Translations under genes and position numbers: made by a program
Assembly: GCF_016458305.1 (NCBI RefSeq)
Contig: NZ_JAEMHL010000020.1
Location: 1 to 44,567 of the forward strand
Origin: Geomonas anaerohicana
GTDB lineage: Bacteria; Desulfobacterota; Desulfuromonadia; Geobacterales; Geobacteraceae
Direction of reading: 5' to 3'
Length of the DNA: 44,567 nucleotides
Shown: positions 1 through 9,311 of the stretch, one piece after another
How positions within the stretch are numbered: the stretch's first letter is position 1
Layout of the letters: every line of letters starts with the position of its first letter
The notes under the pieces: model-generated
What the model was told of the DNA's origin: nothing
Seen by the model: only the letters and a program-made list of their open reading frames with translations
Databases searched by the model: none

Positions 1-310
1 GACTCAGCACCCTACCTGAACCGTTGCCGCCTGTCAAGATTTTCTTTCAAAAATTTTTCGAGGCATTTTGCAGTGGCTCGATCCGGAGATCGTGCCCGAA
101 GGACTGTCAGAACACCGCGAGGTGCTTCTGTGGCCCTTCTTCCTGCCGGCTCAACTATTTGGTTGCAAAGAACGTCGTGACTGCGAAGCTCAACTTTATA
201 GCAAAGGCCGTTTCGGCTGTCAATGCTTTTTTTGTTGGCCGCTGCCGGACAAAGTGTCTCGTTCGTCAGCGGAGGGTGGTTATAGCAAATGGCTTCGACT
301 GCGTCAACGG
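1..310 (-). promoter_or_regulatory. Tandem rRNA operon promoters (three -35/-10 pairs) firing off the left edge
   Basis: Read on the minus strand, three sigma70-type promoters follow each other, each with a 17-bp spacer. P1 has TTGACG (302-307) and TATAAC (279-284), P2 has TTGACA (218-223) and TATAAA (195-200), and P3 has TTGACA (32-37) and TAGGGT (9-14). Predicted starts are near 272, 188 and 2. A-rich tracts sit just upstream of each -35, like UP elements. No convincing coding frame crosses the region. Strong stacked promoters with UP-like tracts are typical of rrn operons, and a same-strand 5S end lies at the other edge of the window, so a 16S gene just left of position 1 is inferred, not seen. 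Confidence 0.82.
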
Positions 311-373
311 GTTTGTTGTTTGTTTTTGTTAACAGTGACCGAAGCAACTGTTATGGCTGAAGGAGCGGCTTTT

Positions 374-525
374 GGTGGACACTGGTGGACACTGGTGGAC
401 ACTGGTGGACACTGGTGGACACTGGTGACACTGGTGGACACTGGTGGACACTGGTGGACACTGGTGGACCCGGTGGACCCGGTGGACCCGGTGGACCCGG
501 TGGACCCGGTGGACAATAGTGGACC
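374..525. repeat. Minisatellite: 10-bp then 9-bp GGTGGAC units
   Basis: Plus-strand units of GGTGGACACT repeat nine times (374-462; the sixth, at 424-432, is one base short). They pass directly into five 9-bp GGTGGACCC units (463-507) and two degenerate units (508-525). There are no spacers, so this is not a CRISPR array. It lies between the metY terminator and the leftward rrn promoters. Both strands stay open through much of it (one frame gives collagen-like Gly-Pro-Pro), but this follows from the repeat and is not evidence of a gene. Confidence 0.95.
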
Positions 526-541
526 GGGCAAGCTAAGAAAC

Positions 542-568
542 AAAAAGGGCGATGCTTGCGCATCGCCC
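542..568 (-). terminator. Rho-independent terminator of metY
   Basis: A 9-bp perfect stem GGGCGATGC (547-555) / GCATCGCCC (560-568) with a 4-base loop is followed on the minus strand by five T (542-546). It lies 28 bases past the metY stop. It also shields the rrn promoters further on from metY transcription. Confidence 0.9.
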
Positions 569-595
569 TTCTGCTTTTACTAGCCTGCCGCTGAG

Positions 596-1909
<1,314 letters not shown>

Positions 1910-1933
1910 TTATAAAGAATACACACTGTATCC

Positions 1934-1963
1934 TCTATACAAAAACTGCAGCCGCACTGTCAA
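1934..1963 (-). promoter_or_regulatory. metY promoter
   Basis: On the minus strand, TTGACA (1958-1963) and TATAGA (1934-1939) are separated by 18 bp, with a start near 1927. It sits in the 112-bp gap between the malQ stop and the metY start. No terminator is visible after malQ, so some read-through into metY is possible. Confidence 0.7.
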
Positions 1964-1991
1964 CAAATTTGCCATTAAAAACTCTACCGAT

Positions 1992-3479
1992 TTAGTCTGG
2001 CAGTCGTCCATAAAGCTCGGTAGCGCGTGCGAGTTTTGTGGCCAGCCGTCCGGAAAACGCATCGGCCGGGCAGCGCCAGCTCCAGTTGCCTCCCGCCACG
2101 CCGGGAACGTTCATCCGGCCACTGCTGGGGAGTTCCAAGAGGTCCTGCATGGGGATGATGGCGTAATCAGCCACGGAGGAGAGTGCACACTTCACCATCT
2201 GCCATACGATATCGTTTCCGTCCCGATCGAAATAAGAAAGCACGCCCTTCTGCTCTTTCGCCTTGAGGGAATGGAACCACCCGGCGGTGGTGTCATTGTC
2301 GTGGGTCCCCGTGTAAACCACGCACGACCTGACATGGTTGTGCGGCAGGTATGGGTTGTCCGGGCCGGACCCGAAGGCGAACTGGAGGATTTTCATGCCC
2401 GGCAGCCCGAACTGGTCTCTCAGCGCTTCCACTTCGGCGGTGATGATGCCCAGGTCTTCGGCGATGATGGGCAGGCTCCCGAGCGCGTTGCGCAGCGCGT
2501 GGAAGAGCGCTTCGCCCGGCCCCTTGACCCAGCGGCCGTTGATGGCGGTCTTCTCCCACATTGGCACTTCCCAGAAGGCCTCGAAGCCACGGAAGTGGTC
2601 GATCCGCACCATGTCGTAGAGGGAGAGGTCGTTGCGCAGCCGGGCGATCCACCACCCGTACCCCTGCTCGGCCATCTTGTCCCAGTTGTACAGCGGGTTG
2701 CCCCACAACTGGCCCGTCTTGCTGAAGTAGTCGGGGGGAACGCCGGCAACGACGATGGGGACCCCTTTCTCGTCCAGGTGGAAGAGGTGGGGATTGGCCC
2801 AGACATCGGCGGAATCATAGGCGACAAAGATGGGGAGGTCGCCGACGATGGAGATGCCGAGGACATTGGCATAGGTTTTCAGCTGCTTCCATTGGCGGGA
2901 GAACTGCCATTGCATGTACTTCTGTTCGCCTATGGCCGTACCCAGTTTTTCGCTCCAGGATGAAAGAGCTTCGGCGTCCCGGTTCGCCAGCGCGTCCGGC
3001 CACTCCTTCCAACTCACCTCCTTGAACTGTTCTTTCAGCGCCATGAACAGTGCATAATCGTGGAGCCAGAAGGTCGTGTCGCAGAAATGCCAGAATTCTT
3101 CCTTGCGCTTTTGTGGAGCCTCTACGAAGAATCGGGCAGCAGCCTCTTTGAGGCGGGCCTTCTTGTACGTTTCCGTGGCGCCGTAGTCCACGCGCTCGGA
3201 GTCGAGTTCCGCCCCTGCCTCTTCCGGCAACAGGTCGCCCTCTGCCTGGAGCATCTCCAGGTTGATCAACAAGGGATTGCCGGCGAACGCGGAGTAACAG
3301 GAGTATGGCGAATTGCCATAGGCGGTAGGACCAAGAGGTAGTATCTGCCACAGGGACTGCCCTGACTTGTGCAGAAAATCAACGAATCTCTTTGCTTCTT
3401 CACCGAAAGAACCGATTCCTCCCGGGCCAGGCAACGAAGTGGGGTGCAACAGGACCCCACTTTTTCTCTTTCTCACCAT
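1992..3479 (-). CDS. malQ: 4-alpha-glucanotransferase (amylomaltase, GH77)
   Basis: This 495-residue enzyme transfers alpha-1,4-glucan segments between maltodextrins, with a role in glycogen and maltodextrin turnover in the cytosol. The N-terminus has the amylomaltase signature GVLLHPTSLPG and GPTAYGNSPY. The catalytic nucleophile is D294 in VRIDHFRGF, the acid/base is E341 in IIAEDLG, and the transition-state Asp is D394 in GTHDNDTT, all intact. A frame-open start 20 codons upstream exists, but the ATG at 3479 follows GAGGT at the right distance and opens with the family's usual MxRxSGVLLHPTS. The flanking metY and small ORF give no functional context. Confidence 0.93.
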   Translation of the reverse strand: MVRKRKSGVLLHPTSLPGPGGIGSFGEEAKRFVDFLHKSGQSLWQILPLGPTAYGNSPYSCYSAFAGNPLLINLEMLQAEGDLLPEEAGAELDSERVDYGATETYKKARLKEAAARFFVEAPQKRKEEFWHFCDTTFWLHDYALFMALKEQFKEVSWKEWPDALANRDAEALSSWSEKLGTAIGEQKYMQWQFSRQWKQLKTYANVLGISIVGDLPIFVAYDSADVWANPHLFHLDEKGVPIVVAGVPPDYFSKTGQLWGNPLYNWDKMAEQGYGWWIARLRNDLSLYDMVRIDHFRGFEAFWEVPMWEKTAINGRWVKGPGEALFHALRNALGSLPIIAEDLGIITAEVEALRDQFGLPGMKILQFAFGSGPDNPYLPHNHVRSCVVYTGTHDNDTTAGWFHSLKAKEQKGVLSYFDRDGNDIVWQMVKCALSSVADYAIIPMQDLLELPSSGRMNVPGVAGGNWSWRCPADAFSGRLATKLARATELYGRLPD

Positions 3480-3580
3480 GTAGACCTCGATAACATTGAA
3501 ATGGGCAGCAATGAGATGGTGCCGGAAATGAGTAGGCACTACTATGACATAAATCCCTTGTAATGCAATGATGCAAAGCC

Positions 3581-3609
3581 TTTACGGCGTCGCCGGCAAA
3601 TGGTATAGT
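3581..3609 (+). promoter_or_regulatory. Promoter placed for a leaderless transcript of the 53-codon ORF
   Basis: TTTACG (3581-3586) and TATAGT (3604-3609) are 17 bp apart. The predicted first transcribed base (about 3616) is one base before the ATG at 3617, leaving no room for a ribosome binding site. Confidence 0.55.
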
Positions 3610-3616
3610 GCCGCCC

Positions 3617-3778
3617 ATGGAAACCATTAAGACAGCATCGTTTGAGTCCCTGATTGAGTTGGCGGTACCCGATGGGGATGGGTACATCTTCACGCTGGAT
3701 GGCGAGACGTTCCGGATCAAGGACACCCTCGAAATAACGGGGATCGCCAGCAGGAAGGGCTACATCATTATCTACTAG
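3617..3778 (+). CDS. Small hypothetical protein, 53 aa
   Basis: This frame starts METIKTASFE and ends KGYIIIY. It is soluble, with no signal peptide, Cys or membrane segment, and a compact alternation suggestive of a small beta-rich fold (GYIFTLDGETFRIKD). I do not recognise the family. Support for a real gene is indirect: a good promoter abuts the ATG, the codons look like those of the neighbours, and the frame fills the gap between divergent malQ and convergent ftsH. There is no Shine-Dalgarno sequence, which fits a leaderless mRNA but also weakens the call. Confidence 0.5.
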   Translation: METIKTASFESLIELAVPDGDGYIFTLDGETFRIKDTLEITGIASRKGYIIIY

Positions 3779-3779
3779 G

Positions 3780-3823
3780 GTGGACCTCTGACTGGTCTGA
3801 CTGGTTGAACGGTGGACTGGTGC
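3780..3823. repeat. Degenerate relative of the GGTGGAC minisatellite
   Basis: Between the small ORF and the 3' end of ftsH, short units such as GGTGGACCTCT, a doubled TCTGACTGG and GGTGGACTGGTG recur. They resemble the array at 374-525 in word content but are not a clean tandem. No hairpin with a T-run is visible here for either convergent gene. Confidence 0.45.
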
Positions 3824-3841
3824 GCGCGGGCCGGTAACAGG

Positions 3842-5698
3842 TCAGGCGGTAGCCAGGATCTCGTCTACACGCTCGCCGTTTAGAGTCTCTTCTTCCAATA
3901 GGGCGTTGGCCAGGGCATTGAGCTTGCTGCGGTTGCCGCTGAGCAGTTCCGTCGCCTTCCCCTCCGCAGAATGGATCAGGCTCGCTATCTCCTGATCGAT
4001 CAACCACGCCATCTCTTCCGAGAACGTCTTCTCTTCAGCAAGCTTCATCCCCAAAAACGGATGTTCCTCTCCGCGCGGAAAGGTCATGGCGCCGATCTTC
4101 TCGCTCATTCCCCATTGGCAGACCATCTTCTCGGCCAGTTCCGTCACGTGCTTCAGATCGCTCTGCGCACCTGAAGATACGTCGTTGAACACGATGCGTT
4201 CGGCCACGCGCCCACCCAGCGCCACGCAGAGACGGTTCACCAGGTAGGCACGCGGGTAGTGGTAACGATCATCCTCGGGGAGTTGCTGGGTCACGCCCAA
4301 GGCGCGCCCCCTGGGGAGGATGGTCACCTTGTGCACCGGGTCGGTGCTGGGCAGCAGCCGCGCCACCAGGGCATGCCCGGCCTCGTGGTAGGCAGTGATC
4401 CGCTTCTCGTCGTCCGAGATCACCATGTGGCGCTCGCCACCCATGAGGATCTTGTCCTTTGCCCGCTCCAATTCCTCCAACCCCACCACGAGCTTGTTGT
4501 CACGCGCGGCGAGAATGGCCGCCTCGTTGACCAGCCCCTCCAGATCGGCACCGGTCATTCCTGGGGTTCCCTTGGCGATTACGGAAAGATCGACTTCGGG
4601 GGTCAACGGGATGCGCCGCGTGTGAACCTTGAGGATCTTCTCCCGGTCCCGCCAGTCGGGGCGCTCGATCACCACGTTACGGTCGAAGCGGCCGGGGCGC
4701 AGCAAGGCCGGATCGAGCACGTCGGGGCGGTTGGTCGCCGCGATCACCACCACCTCGGTATGCGGGTCGAAACCGTCCATCTCCGACAGCAACTGGTTAA
4801 GGGTTTGCTCACGTTCGTCGTGGCCTCCGCCGAAACCGGCGCCGCGGCTTCTCCCCACCGCGTCCAGTTCGTCGATAAAGATTATGCTGGGGAGCATCTT
4901 GCGAGCGCTGGCGAAGAGGTCGCGCACCCGGCTGGCGCCCACACCGACGAACATCTCGATGAAAGCGGAGGCGGAAATGGAGAAAAACGGGACGCCCGAT
5001 TCGCCGGCCACGGCCCTGGCCAGGAGGGTCTTGCCGGTTCCCGGGGGGCCTACCAGCAGCACCCCCTTGGGGACCTTGCCACCGATCTGCTGGAACTTCC
5101 TGGGATCTTTCAGATATTCGACTACCTCGCGCAGTTCCTGCTTCGCCTCTTCCATCCCCGCCACGTCGGCGAAGGTGACGTCGATCCGCTCGGAGGTGTA
5201 GGCCTTGGCGCCGGAACGGGCGAAGCCCCCCATCATGCCGCTCGGCCCCTGCTTGCGCATCCCTCTCATGACGAAGAGCCAGACCCCAATGATGATGAAC
5301 CACGGCAGCAGGTACAGGACGATGGAACCCATGGTGGAGCCTTCGGTGGAAACGACGTTGACGTCGACGCGCCTGGCGCTCAACTCAGGCAACAGGGTGG
5401 GATCTTCGATGGATGGGAGGGTGGTACTGAAGTTGGTAACGTCGACGTCCTGCCCTTTCTGTTCGACGCTCACGGCCGGCACCTTGATGGCGGTGCGGAA
5501 CTGTCCCTTGGCGCTTTTCCCCCTCAAGGTCAGCTTGATTATGTTATCGGCGGCAAGTTCGGCGCGGAAGCGACTGTAGGTTATTTCCGCCCCACGTTCC
5601 GCCGTCTGCTTCACCATCGTCCCGTAAAAGAGGTCGAGCAGCAAAACAAACAAGGCGGTTATCAGCAATGGCCTCCAGAATGTGTGTGCCATGACCAT
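3842..5698 (-). CDS. ftsH: ATP-dependent zinc metalloprotease FtsH
   Basis: This 618-residue membrane AAA+ protease degrades damaged membrane proteins and short-lived regulators. Two transmembrane helices (about 8-25 and 126-146) flank a periplasmic domain. The AAA module has Walker A GPPGTGKT (217-224), Walker B IIFIDELD (about 272-279) and the second region of homology [20 protein letters not shown] in two parts near 321-340. The zinc site is HEAGH (438-442). Length is a little under the E. coli protein (644), mainly at the C-terminus. Two ATGs (5698 and 5692) are possible after GGAGG; the second has better spacing. The gene is monocistronic, 95 bp after the Cas6-like gene but with its own promoter. 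Confidence 0.95.
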   Translation of the reverse strand: MVMAHTFWRPLLITALFVLLLDLFYGTMVKQTAERGAEITYSRFRAELAADNIIKLTLRGKSAKGQFRTAIKVPAVSVEQKGQDVDVTNFSTTLPSIEDPTLLPELSARRVDVNVVSTEGSTMGSIVLYLLPWFIIIGVWLFVMRGMRKQGPSGMMGGFARSGAKAYTSERIDVTFADVAGMEEAKQELREVVEYLKDPRKFQQIGGKVPKGVLLVGPPGTGKTLLARAVAGESGVPFFSISASAFIEMFVGVGASRVRDLFASARKMLPSIIFIDELDAVGRSRGAGFGGGHDEREQTLNQLLSEMDGFDPHTEVVVIAATNRPDVLDPALLRPGRFDRNVVIERPDWRDREKILKVHTRRIPLTPEVDLSVIAKGTPGMTGADLEGLVNEAAILAARDNKLVVGLEELERAKDKILMGGERHMVISDDEKRITAYHEAGHALVARLLPSTDPVHKVTILPRGRALGVTQQLPEDDRYHYPRAYLVNRLCVALGGRVAERIVFNDVSSGAQSDLKHVTELAEKMVCQWGMSEKIGAMTFPRGEEHPFLGMKLAEEKTFSEEMAWLIDQEIASLIHSAEGKATELLSGNRSKLNALANALLEEETLNGERVDEILATA

Positions 5699-5733
5699 GC
5701 TCCTCCGACTCGGGCTGAAAAAGACACTTCCGA

Positions 5734-5761
5734 ATTCTAACCAAGAAGGAGGCTATTACAA
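5734..5761 (-). promoter_or_regulatory. ftsH promoter
   Basis: On the minus strand, TTGTAA (5756-5761) and TAGAAT (5734-5739) are 16 bp apart, with a start near 5727 and a leader of about 30 nt. No heat-shock (CIRCE or sigma32-like) element is evident beside it. Confidence 0.55.
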
Positions 5762-5793
5762 GATTCTAATTATCGAAGAAAGGCGTAGTTCCC

Positions 5794-6666
5794 CTACCCT
5801 TCCACGCGGTAGCAGCCGAAGCCGAACGAGGCGCCTTTGCCGAGATGGGTGGCGGTCCCCAATTGCAGCAACAGGTGGAATGGCTCCAGATCGCCGGCAA
5901 AGCGGGCAGTGCCGATGATGCCGGCCGGTCGGCCGGTCCAGGATACGAAGCGGCAGTCGGACTCGACGGTCCGTACCGCCTCGCTCTGTTCGGACAGCCA
6001 CCGGTAATCGAGGGCGGGCTCGGCCCCTTCGTAGTGGTACGCGAGCGAGGAAACGCGGCGCATGAGGGTGCGTGCGAAGTCGGCAAAGGTGAAGGCCTTG
6101 AGCAGGCGGCCTTCCCGTACCAGCTTCAGTGGAGTCAGAAGGCGTAGCGCCACTGTCTCGGTCGGCAGCGGCCCCGTGAAGGCCGGATCGAGGGAGCCGA
6201 GCAGCGGCAGGGAAAGAGAACCGTCACCGGCATAATCGGCGCGCGCTCCCCCGGGAGACTCGGCGGCCACGCCGACGACGACGCCCCCCTTGCTCTCGAT
6301 GAGGAGCCGTACCGCCGCGAGGTAGGCAGGCAGGTGCTGGACGGAGTTGCCGACCAGCGTGAGAGCAAGCTCGCAGCCCTGTCCACGGTTGGGGCTCGGC
6401 GGGAGCAGCGGGAAATTGAAGATGAACGGGAGGGGTGGTTTCTGGTGACGCCGAACCGCTTCCGGATCTTGCGCAATCTGCTGCGAAAAAGTCGCTGCAA
6501 AGGCGCAGTCGCCCCGCCGGCAGCCGGCACAATCCCCGCGCTTGCAGGAAACGGCGGTACGGAAAGCGGATTCGAAGTCGGCACGGGAGGCGTAGAAGGC
6601 GTACGGATCGCTTACATCATGCTTCAGGGTAAAGCTGAACCACAGCTTCGCGTAATGCAGTTCCAC
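5794..6666 (-). CDS. Cas6-family pre-crRNA endoribonuclease-like protein (orphan)
   Basis: This is a 290-residue RAMP-fold protein of the CRISPR_Cas6 (PF10040, DUF2276) type. Family landmarks appear in order: a cysteine cluster C41-x4-C-x2-C-x4-C54, the KPPLPFIF motif (76-83), the ELALTLVGNS strand followed by LPAYLAAVRLL, LRLLTPLKL (174-182), the FADFARTLMRRVSSLAYHY helix (194-212), and the C-terminal glycine-rich loop GKGASFGFGCY (276-286), preceded by H274. Such proteins cut CRISPR repeat RNA, but no array or other cas gene lies in this window. The GTG start follows GAGGAAA. It is 24 bp after the HD gene and likely cotranscribed with it. It may serve an array elsewhere or have another RNA target. 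Confidence 0.8.
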   Translation of the reverse strand: MELHYAKLWFSFTLKHDVSDPYAFYASRADFESAFRTAVSCKRGDCAGCRRGDCAFAATFSQQIAQDPEAVRRHQKPPLPFIFNFPLLPPSPNRGQGCELALTLVGNSVQHLPAYLAAVRLLIESKGGVVVGVAAESPGGARADYAGDGSLSLPLLGSLDPAFTGPLPTETVALRLLTPLKLVREGRLLKAFTFADFARTLMRRVSSLAYHYEGAEPALDYRWLSEQSEAVRTVESDCRFVSWTGRPAGIIGTARFAGDLEPFHLLLQLGTATHLGKGASFGFGCYRVEG

Positions 6667-6690
6667 GGGTGTTTCCTCTTGGTCGCGGGA

Positions 6691-7494
6691 TCACTCCGCG
6701 GCGTCGCGCAGCTTCCCGTCGAGGTGGCAGCTTACCTGCGCCAGAACATCAAGGACCTCCCGGTCCCGGGGAAGCATGGCGCGGAAACGCTCCAGCACGG
6801 ACCGCTCCCGGATCAGCCGCAGCGTCGCGGGATAGTTGATGTCGTAGATCCAGGAGACCTGAAGCAATTTAAAGTCGTTGAGGCTTTTCAGGGTGGAGAG
6901 TTGCACCATCCGACCGGCGGCCACGGCAGCCAGAGGTTCGGCGGAGCAGCCGGGGAGATCTGGGAAGCCAAGGCCGGCACCGGAGGCGCGTTCTGCCTCG
7001 GGGGCGTTGAAGTACTCGATGAAAACGCGCCAGATGTCGAGTTTGTCGGCATCGCGCAGCAGCCTGAGCAGATCCTCGGTCACGGCGGGGAGTCCTTGCG
7101 GCACGAGGAAGGCGTTGTGCATGCGGACGGCGACCTCGATGCAGCCGCGCTCCTCATCGGGAAGAAAATCGAGCACATGGTGCTGCTTCATGATGTGCGC
7201 AGAGAGGTGGGCGTGGTTCAGCGATTCGCTGTCCTTGAAGGTGTGGTAATCCCTGAATTGCGGAAAGCGGCCGAGATCGTGGCAGAGTGCGGCCACCTCG
7301 GCCAGCATCTCGAACCGCGGCCCCATGCCGTGTGCGATGAGCAAGGCATCGCGGCAGACATTGCGGGTATGCTCTTGCTTCAGGTCGAAGTTGCGCTGCA
7401 CCTCCAGGTCGGAAGTGCGGAAGGAGTCGCAGTAGGAGCTGAACCAGTCGCGCAGCGGCGCCAGGTCCGGCAGGGATGCAGCATCATTCATCAT
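6691..7494 (-). CDS. HD-domain phosphohydrolase
   Basis: This 267-residue soluble protein has an HD metal site: H42 (EHTRNV), H72-D73 (CHDLGRF), then H94/H96/H100 and a distal Asp in LRDADKLDIWR. HD domains hydrolyse phosphoesters of nucleotides or nucleic acids; the substrate here cannot be read from sequence. It lies between a PilZ gene (11-bp overlap with the HD start) and the Cas6-like gene (24 bp). HD nucleases are common partners of CRISPR effectors, but this compact form with HDLGRFPQF resembles stand-alone HD hydrolases rather than Cas3 or Cas10 HD domains. Confidence 0.85.
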   Translation of the reverse strand: MMNDAASLPDLAPLRDWFSSYCDSFRTSDLEVQRNFDLKQEHTRNVCRDALLIAHGMGPRFEMLAEVAALCHDLGRFPQFRDYHTFKDSESLNHAHLSAHIMKQHHVLDFLPDEERGCIEVAVRMHNAFLVPQGLPAVTEDLLRLLRDADKLDIWRVFIEYFNAPEAERASGAGLGFPDLPGCSAEPLAAVAAGRMVQLSTLKSLNDFKLLQVSWIYDINYPATLRLIRERSVLERFRAMLPRDREVLDVLAQVSCHLDGKLRDAAE

Positions 7495-7861
7495 GCATCT
7501 TCTTGACCACGTACTCCGAGAATTCCGCCATCACCTTGGACTCGTCGCCACCCTGGTAGGAGATGATGCTGCGCAGGTGGGCAAAGGACTCGACGTCCAT
7601 CTTGTCAAAGGCGCAGCCGAGGCCTCCCTCGACCAGGCGCGCCACCGTCCCTTTTACATTGATGACGACCGGGTCGGGAGCCGCGGAAAGGTAGATGGTC
7701 ACCTCGACCGGCGTGCCGACCGGGATGCGCTCCTGCGTCTCCATGTAGAGGCCGTGCAGACTGACGTCCGTCACCTCCCCCTTGACTGCCACTCCCTCCG
7801 CCTGCAACAACGCGGAGACCCTGAAATCGACGCGTGAAAAGTTACGCCTTTCTGTCGTCAT
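7484..7861 (-). CDS. PilZ domain c-di-GMP receptor protein
   Basis: This 125-residue single-domain protein has both c-di-GMP contacts of PilZ: RRNFSR (5-10) and the D-x-S-x-x-G motif DVSLHG (32-37), followed by the beta-barrel with GTPVEVTIYL and a late GLGCAFDKM. It likely acts as a small adaptor changing partner activity when c-di-GMP rises. It is first in the run PilZ - HD - Cas6-like and overlaps the HD start by 11 bp, so translation of the two is probably coupled. The ATG follows GGGGG. Confidence 0.88.
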   Translation of the reverse strand: MTTERRNFSRVDFRVSALLQAEGVAVKGEVTDVSLHGLYMETQERIPVGTPVEVTIYLSAAPDPVVINVKGTVARLVEGGLGCAFDKMDVESFAHLRSIISYQGGDESKVMAEFSEYVVKKMHDE

Positions 7862-7890
7862 CGTATTCCCCCTTCAAAAAGCCAGCTACA

Positions 7891-7910
7891 AAAGGGGGCA
7901 CGAGGCCCCC
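7891..7910 (-). terminator. Rho-independent terminator of fba
   Basis: A stem GGGGGC (7894-7899) / GCCCCC (7905-7910) with a 5-base loop is followed on the minus strand by TTTTG. It lies 30 bases past the fba stop and just ahead of the PilZ gene. Confidence 0.8.
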
Positions 7911-7939
7911 TCCTGATGTTTCTCAGCTTGATGGTGATG

Positions 7940-9223
7940 CTAGTCCTCGAAGTTGCCTTCGGGCCCTTTGTCTTTGGAAAGCCCCTGGGCCTGTTTGTGC
8001 AGTTGTTCCTTGGTCCACTCCGCCGGGTTCTCGATGCGCTTACCTTTGGGGCCCAGGTCGTAGGAACCGGCCTTGAGGATGGCATCGATGGCAAGCGGCG
8101 CGGTGTCGGCGGCGTTGAAGACGTTGGCGATCAGGTTGTAGGCGAAATCCTCAACCCTCTTGCTCATGCGCTCGCGCACTTCCTTGGTCTGTGCCAGCAG
8201 CTTGTTCTCGAACGGGAGGTTGAGGTTCTTGTAGTCGCCCTTTTTCCACCCCTTGGAGTCGGCGAAGGCCACCATCTCGGCCCACAGCTCCTCGGACATC
8301 CCCTCGCCCTTCACCTTGATGAAGTTGCCGTTCTCGTCGAGCTTGGCATTGCCGTAGTCGTTGACCTCGAGGCCCCAGGAGACGAACTGCAGGGCGGTCG
8401 CCACGTTGGCCTTGGTGGTGCGGGTCTTCCGGGCGATCTCGCGCAGGCGGTCGTAGCTGTTGCCGGAGGTGCCGTGCTGGGCGCCGTTGACGCCGTACTG
8501 CTTGATCGCCTCGTGGATCTGTGCGGTCAGCTCCACCTGGATGCCGGCGTCGGAAGCCTCGATGCCGTGGGTGGTGCCGTTGTTGAGGGCGATCCAGTCC
8601 GGGAAGATGCCGTGGGCGTTGAGGCCGCGGATCAGGAAAAGCGCCTCGGGAACGGTGGAGAGCCCCTCCTTACCCTTGATCTCGCCCACCTCGGTCTCGA
8701 GGCCGGCCCAGGCCGGGATGATGTTGTTGAGCTCGATGTTGGCGAGGAGGTTTTCCTCGTCGGGGAGGTGGGAAGCGTCGATGGCGATGGAGGTGATGCC
8801 GGCATCGAACATGCTCGGGATCTCGACCTTGGCCGACTTCACGTCCGCCTCCCCCTTGATGCCGTAGTGGTCGGCGTGGATGGCAACCGGGATGGTGATG
8901 CCGAGCTCGTTGGCGACGGCGTCCACCTGGCGGGCCATGTTCCAGTAGTTGACCGGGCAGTATGCCTTCTGGCCGCCCTCGCTCTTGGCGATCTCGATGA
9001 TGACGGCGGCGTTGGCCTTCTGGGCCGCGGCGAGCACACCGCGGATGACGAAGTGGTTACGGCCGTTGGCTGCCAGGGCCAGGGCATGTCCCTTGGCGTT
9101 CATGGCACGGTCGATGACCTTGCCGCTGACCAGGAGTGCTTTGGAGTTGGGGAAGAGTTTCGCTACGTTGGGGGGACGCCCTACTTCCAGCGCTTTGACG
9201 AAGTCTGAAGATGTTGCAGTCAT
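7940..9223 (-). CDS. fba: Class II fructose-bisphosphate aldolase
   Basis: This 427-residue zinc aldolase interconverts fructose-1,6-bisphosphate and glyceraldehyde-3-phosphate plus dihydroxyacetone phosphate, for glycolysis and gluconeogenesis. Metal and substrate motifs include IHADHYG, DASHLPDEEN, NNGTTHG and GAQHGTSG. It belongs to a long variant (about 427 versus about 310-360 residues in common class II enzymes), with an extended C-terminus rich in Lys. The ATG at 9223 follows a strong AAGGAGGAGAT; an open frame upstream to 9262 is not needed. It has its own promoter and terminator. Confidence 0.85.
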   Translation of the reverse strand: MTATSSDFVKALEVGRPPNVAKLFPNSKALLVSGKVIDRAMNAKGHALALAANGRNHFVIRGVLAAAQKANAAVIIEIAKSEGGQKAYCPVNYWNMARQVDAVANELGITIPVAIHADHYGIKGEADVKSAKVEIPSMFDAGITSIAIDASHLPDEENLLANIELNNIIPAWAGLETEVGEIKGKEGLSTVPEALFLIRGLNAHGIFPDWIALNNGTTHGIEASDAGIQVELTAQIHEAIKQYGVNGAQHGTSGNSYDRLREIARKTRTTKANVATALQFVSWGLEVNDYGNAKLDENGNFIKVKGEGMSEELWAEMVAFADSKGWKKGDYKNLNLPFENKLLAQTKEVRERMSKRVEDFAYNLIANVFNAADTAPLAIDAILKAGSYDLGPKGKRIENPAEWTKEQLHKQAQGLSKDKGPEGNFED

Positions 9224-9273
9224 ATCTCCTCCTTTTGGTGGGAATAACAGATCACATGGCAAAAAGCCGCTTC

Positions 9274-9302
9274 CTTATAGCATCTTAATCATACAAAGGC
9301 AA
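9274..9302 (-). promoter_or_regulatory. fba promoter
   Basis: On the minus strand, TTGCCT (9297-9302) and TATAAG (9274-9279) are 17 bp apart. The start is near 9267 with a leader of about 44 nt ending in a strong ribosome binding site. Confidence 0.65.
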
Positions 9303-9311
9303 GGATGTTCG

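Noticed and set aside
374..525. CRISPR array
   Set aside because: Units are contiguous with no spacers and are only 9-10 bp.
351..563. Collagen-like Gly-Pro-Pro open frame on minus
   Set aside because: It comes from the 9-bp repeat; there is no ribosome site, and it sits between a terminator and rrn promoters.
4259..5740. 493-codon plus-strand open frame
   Set aside because: It is antisense to ftsH, caused by GC-rich codon bias, with His/Gly-rich non-protein-like composition.
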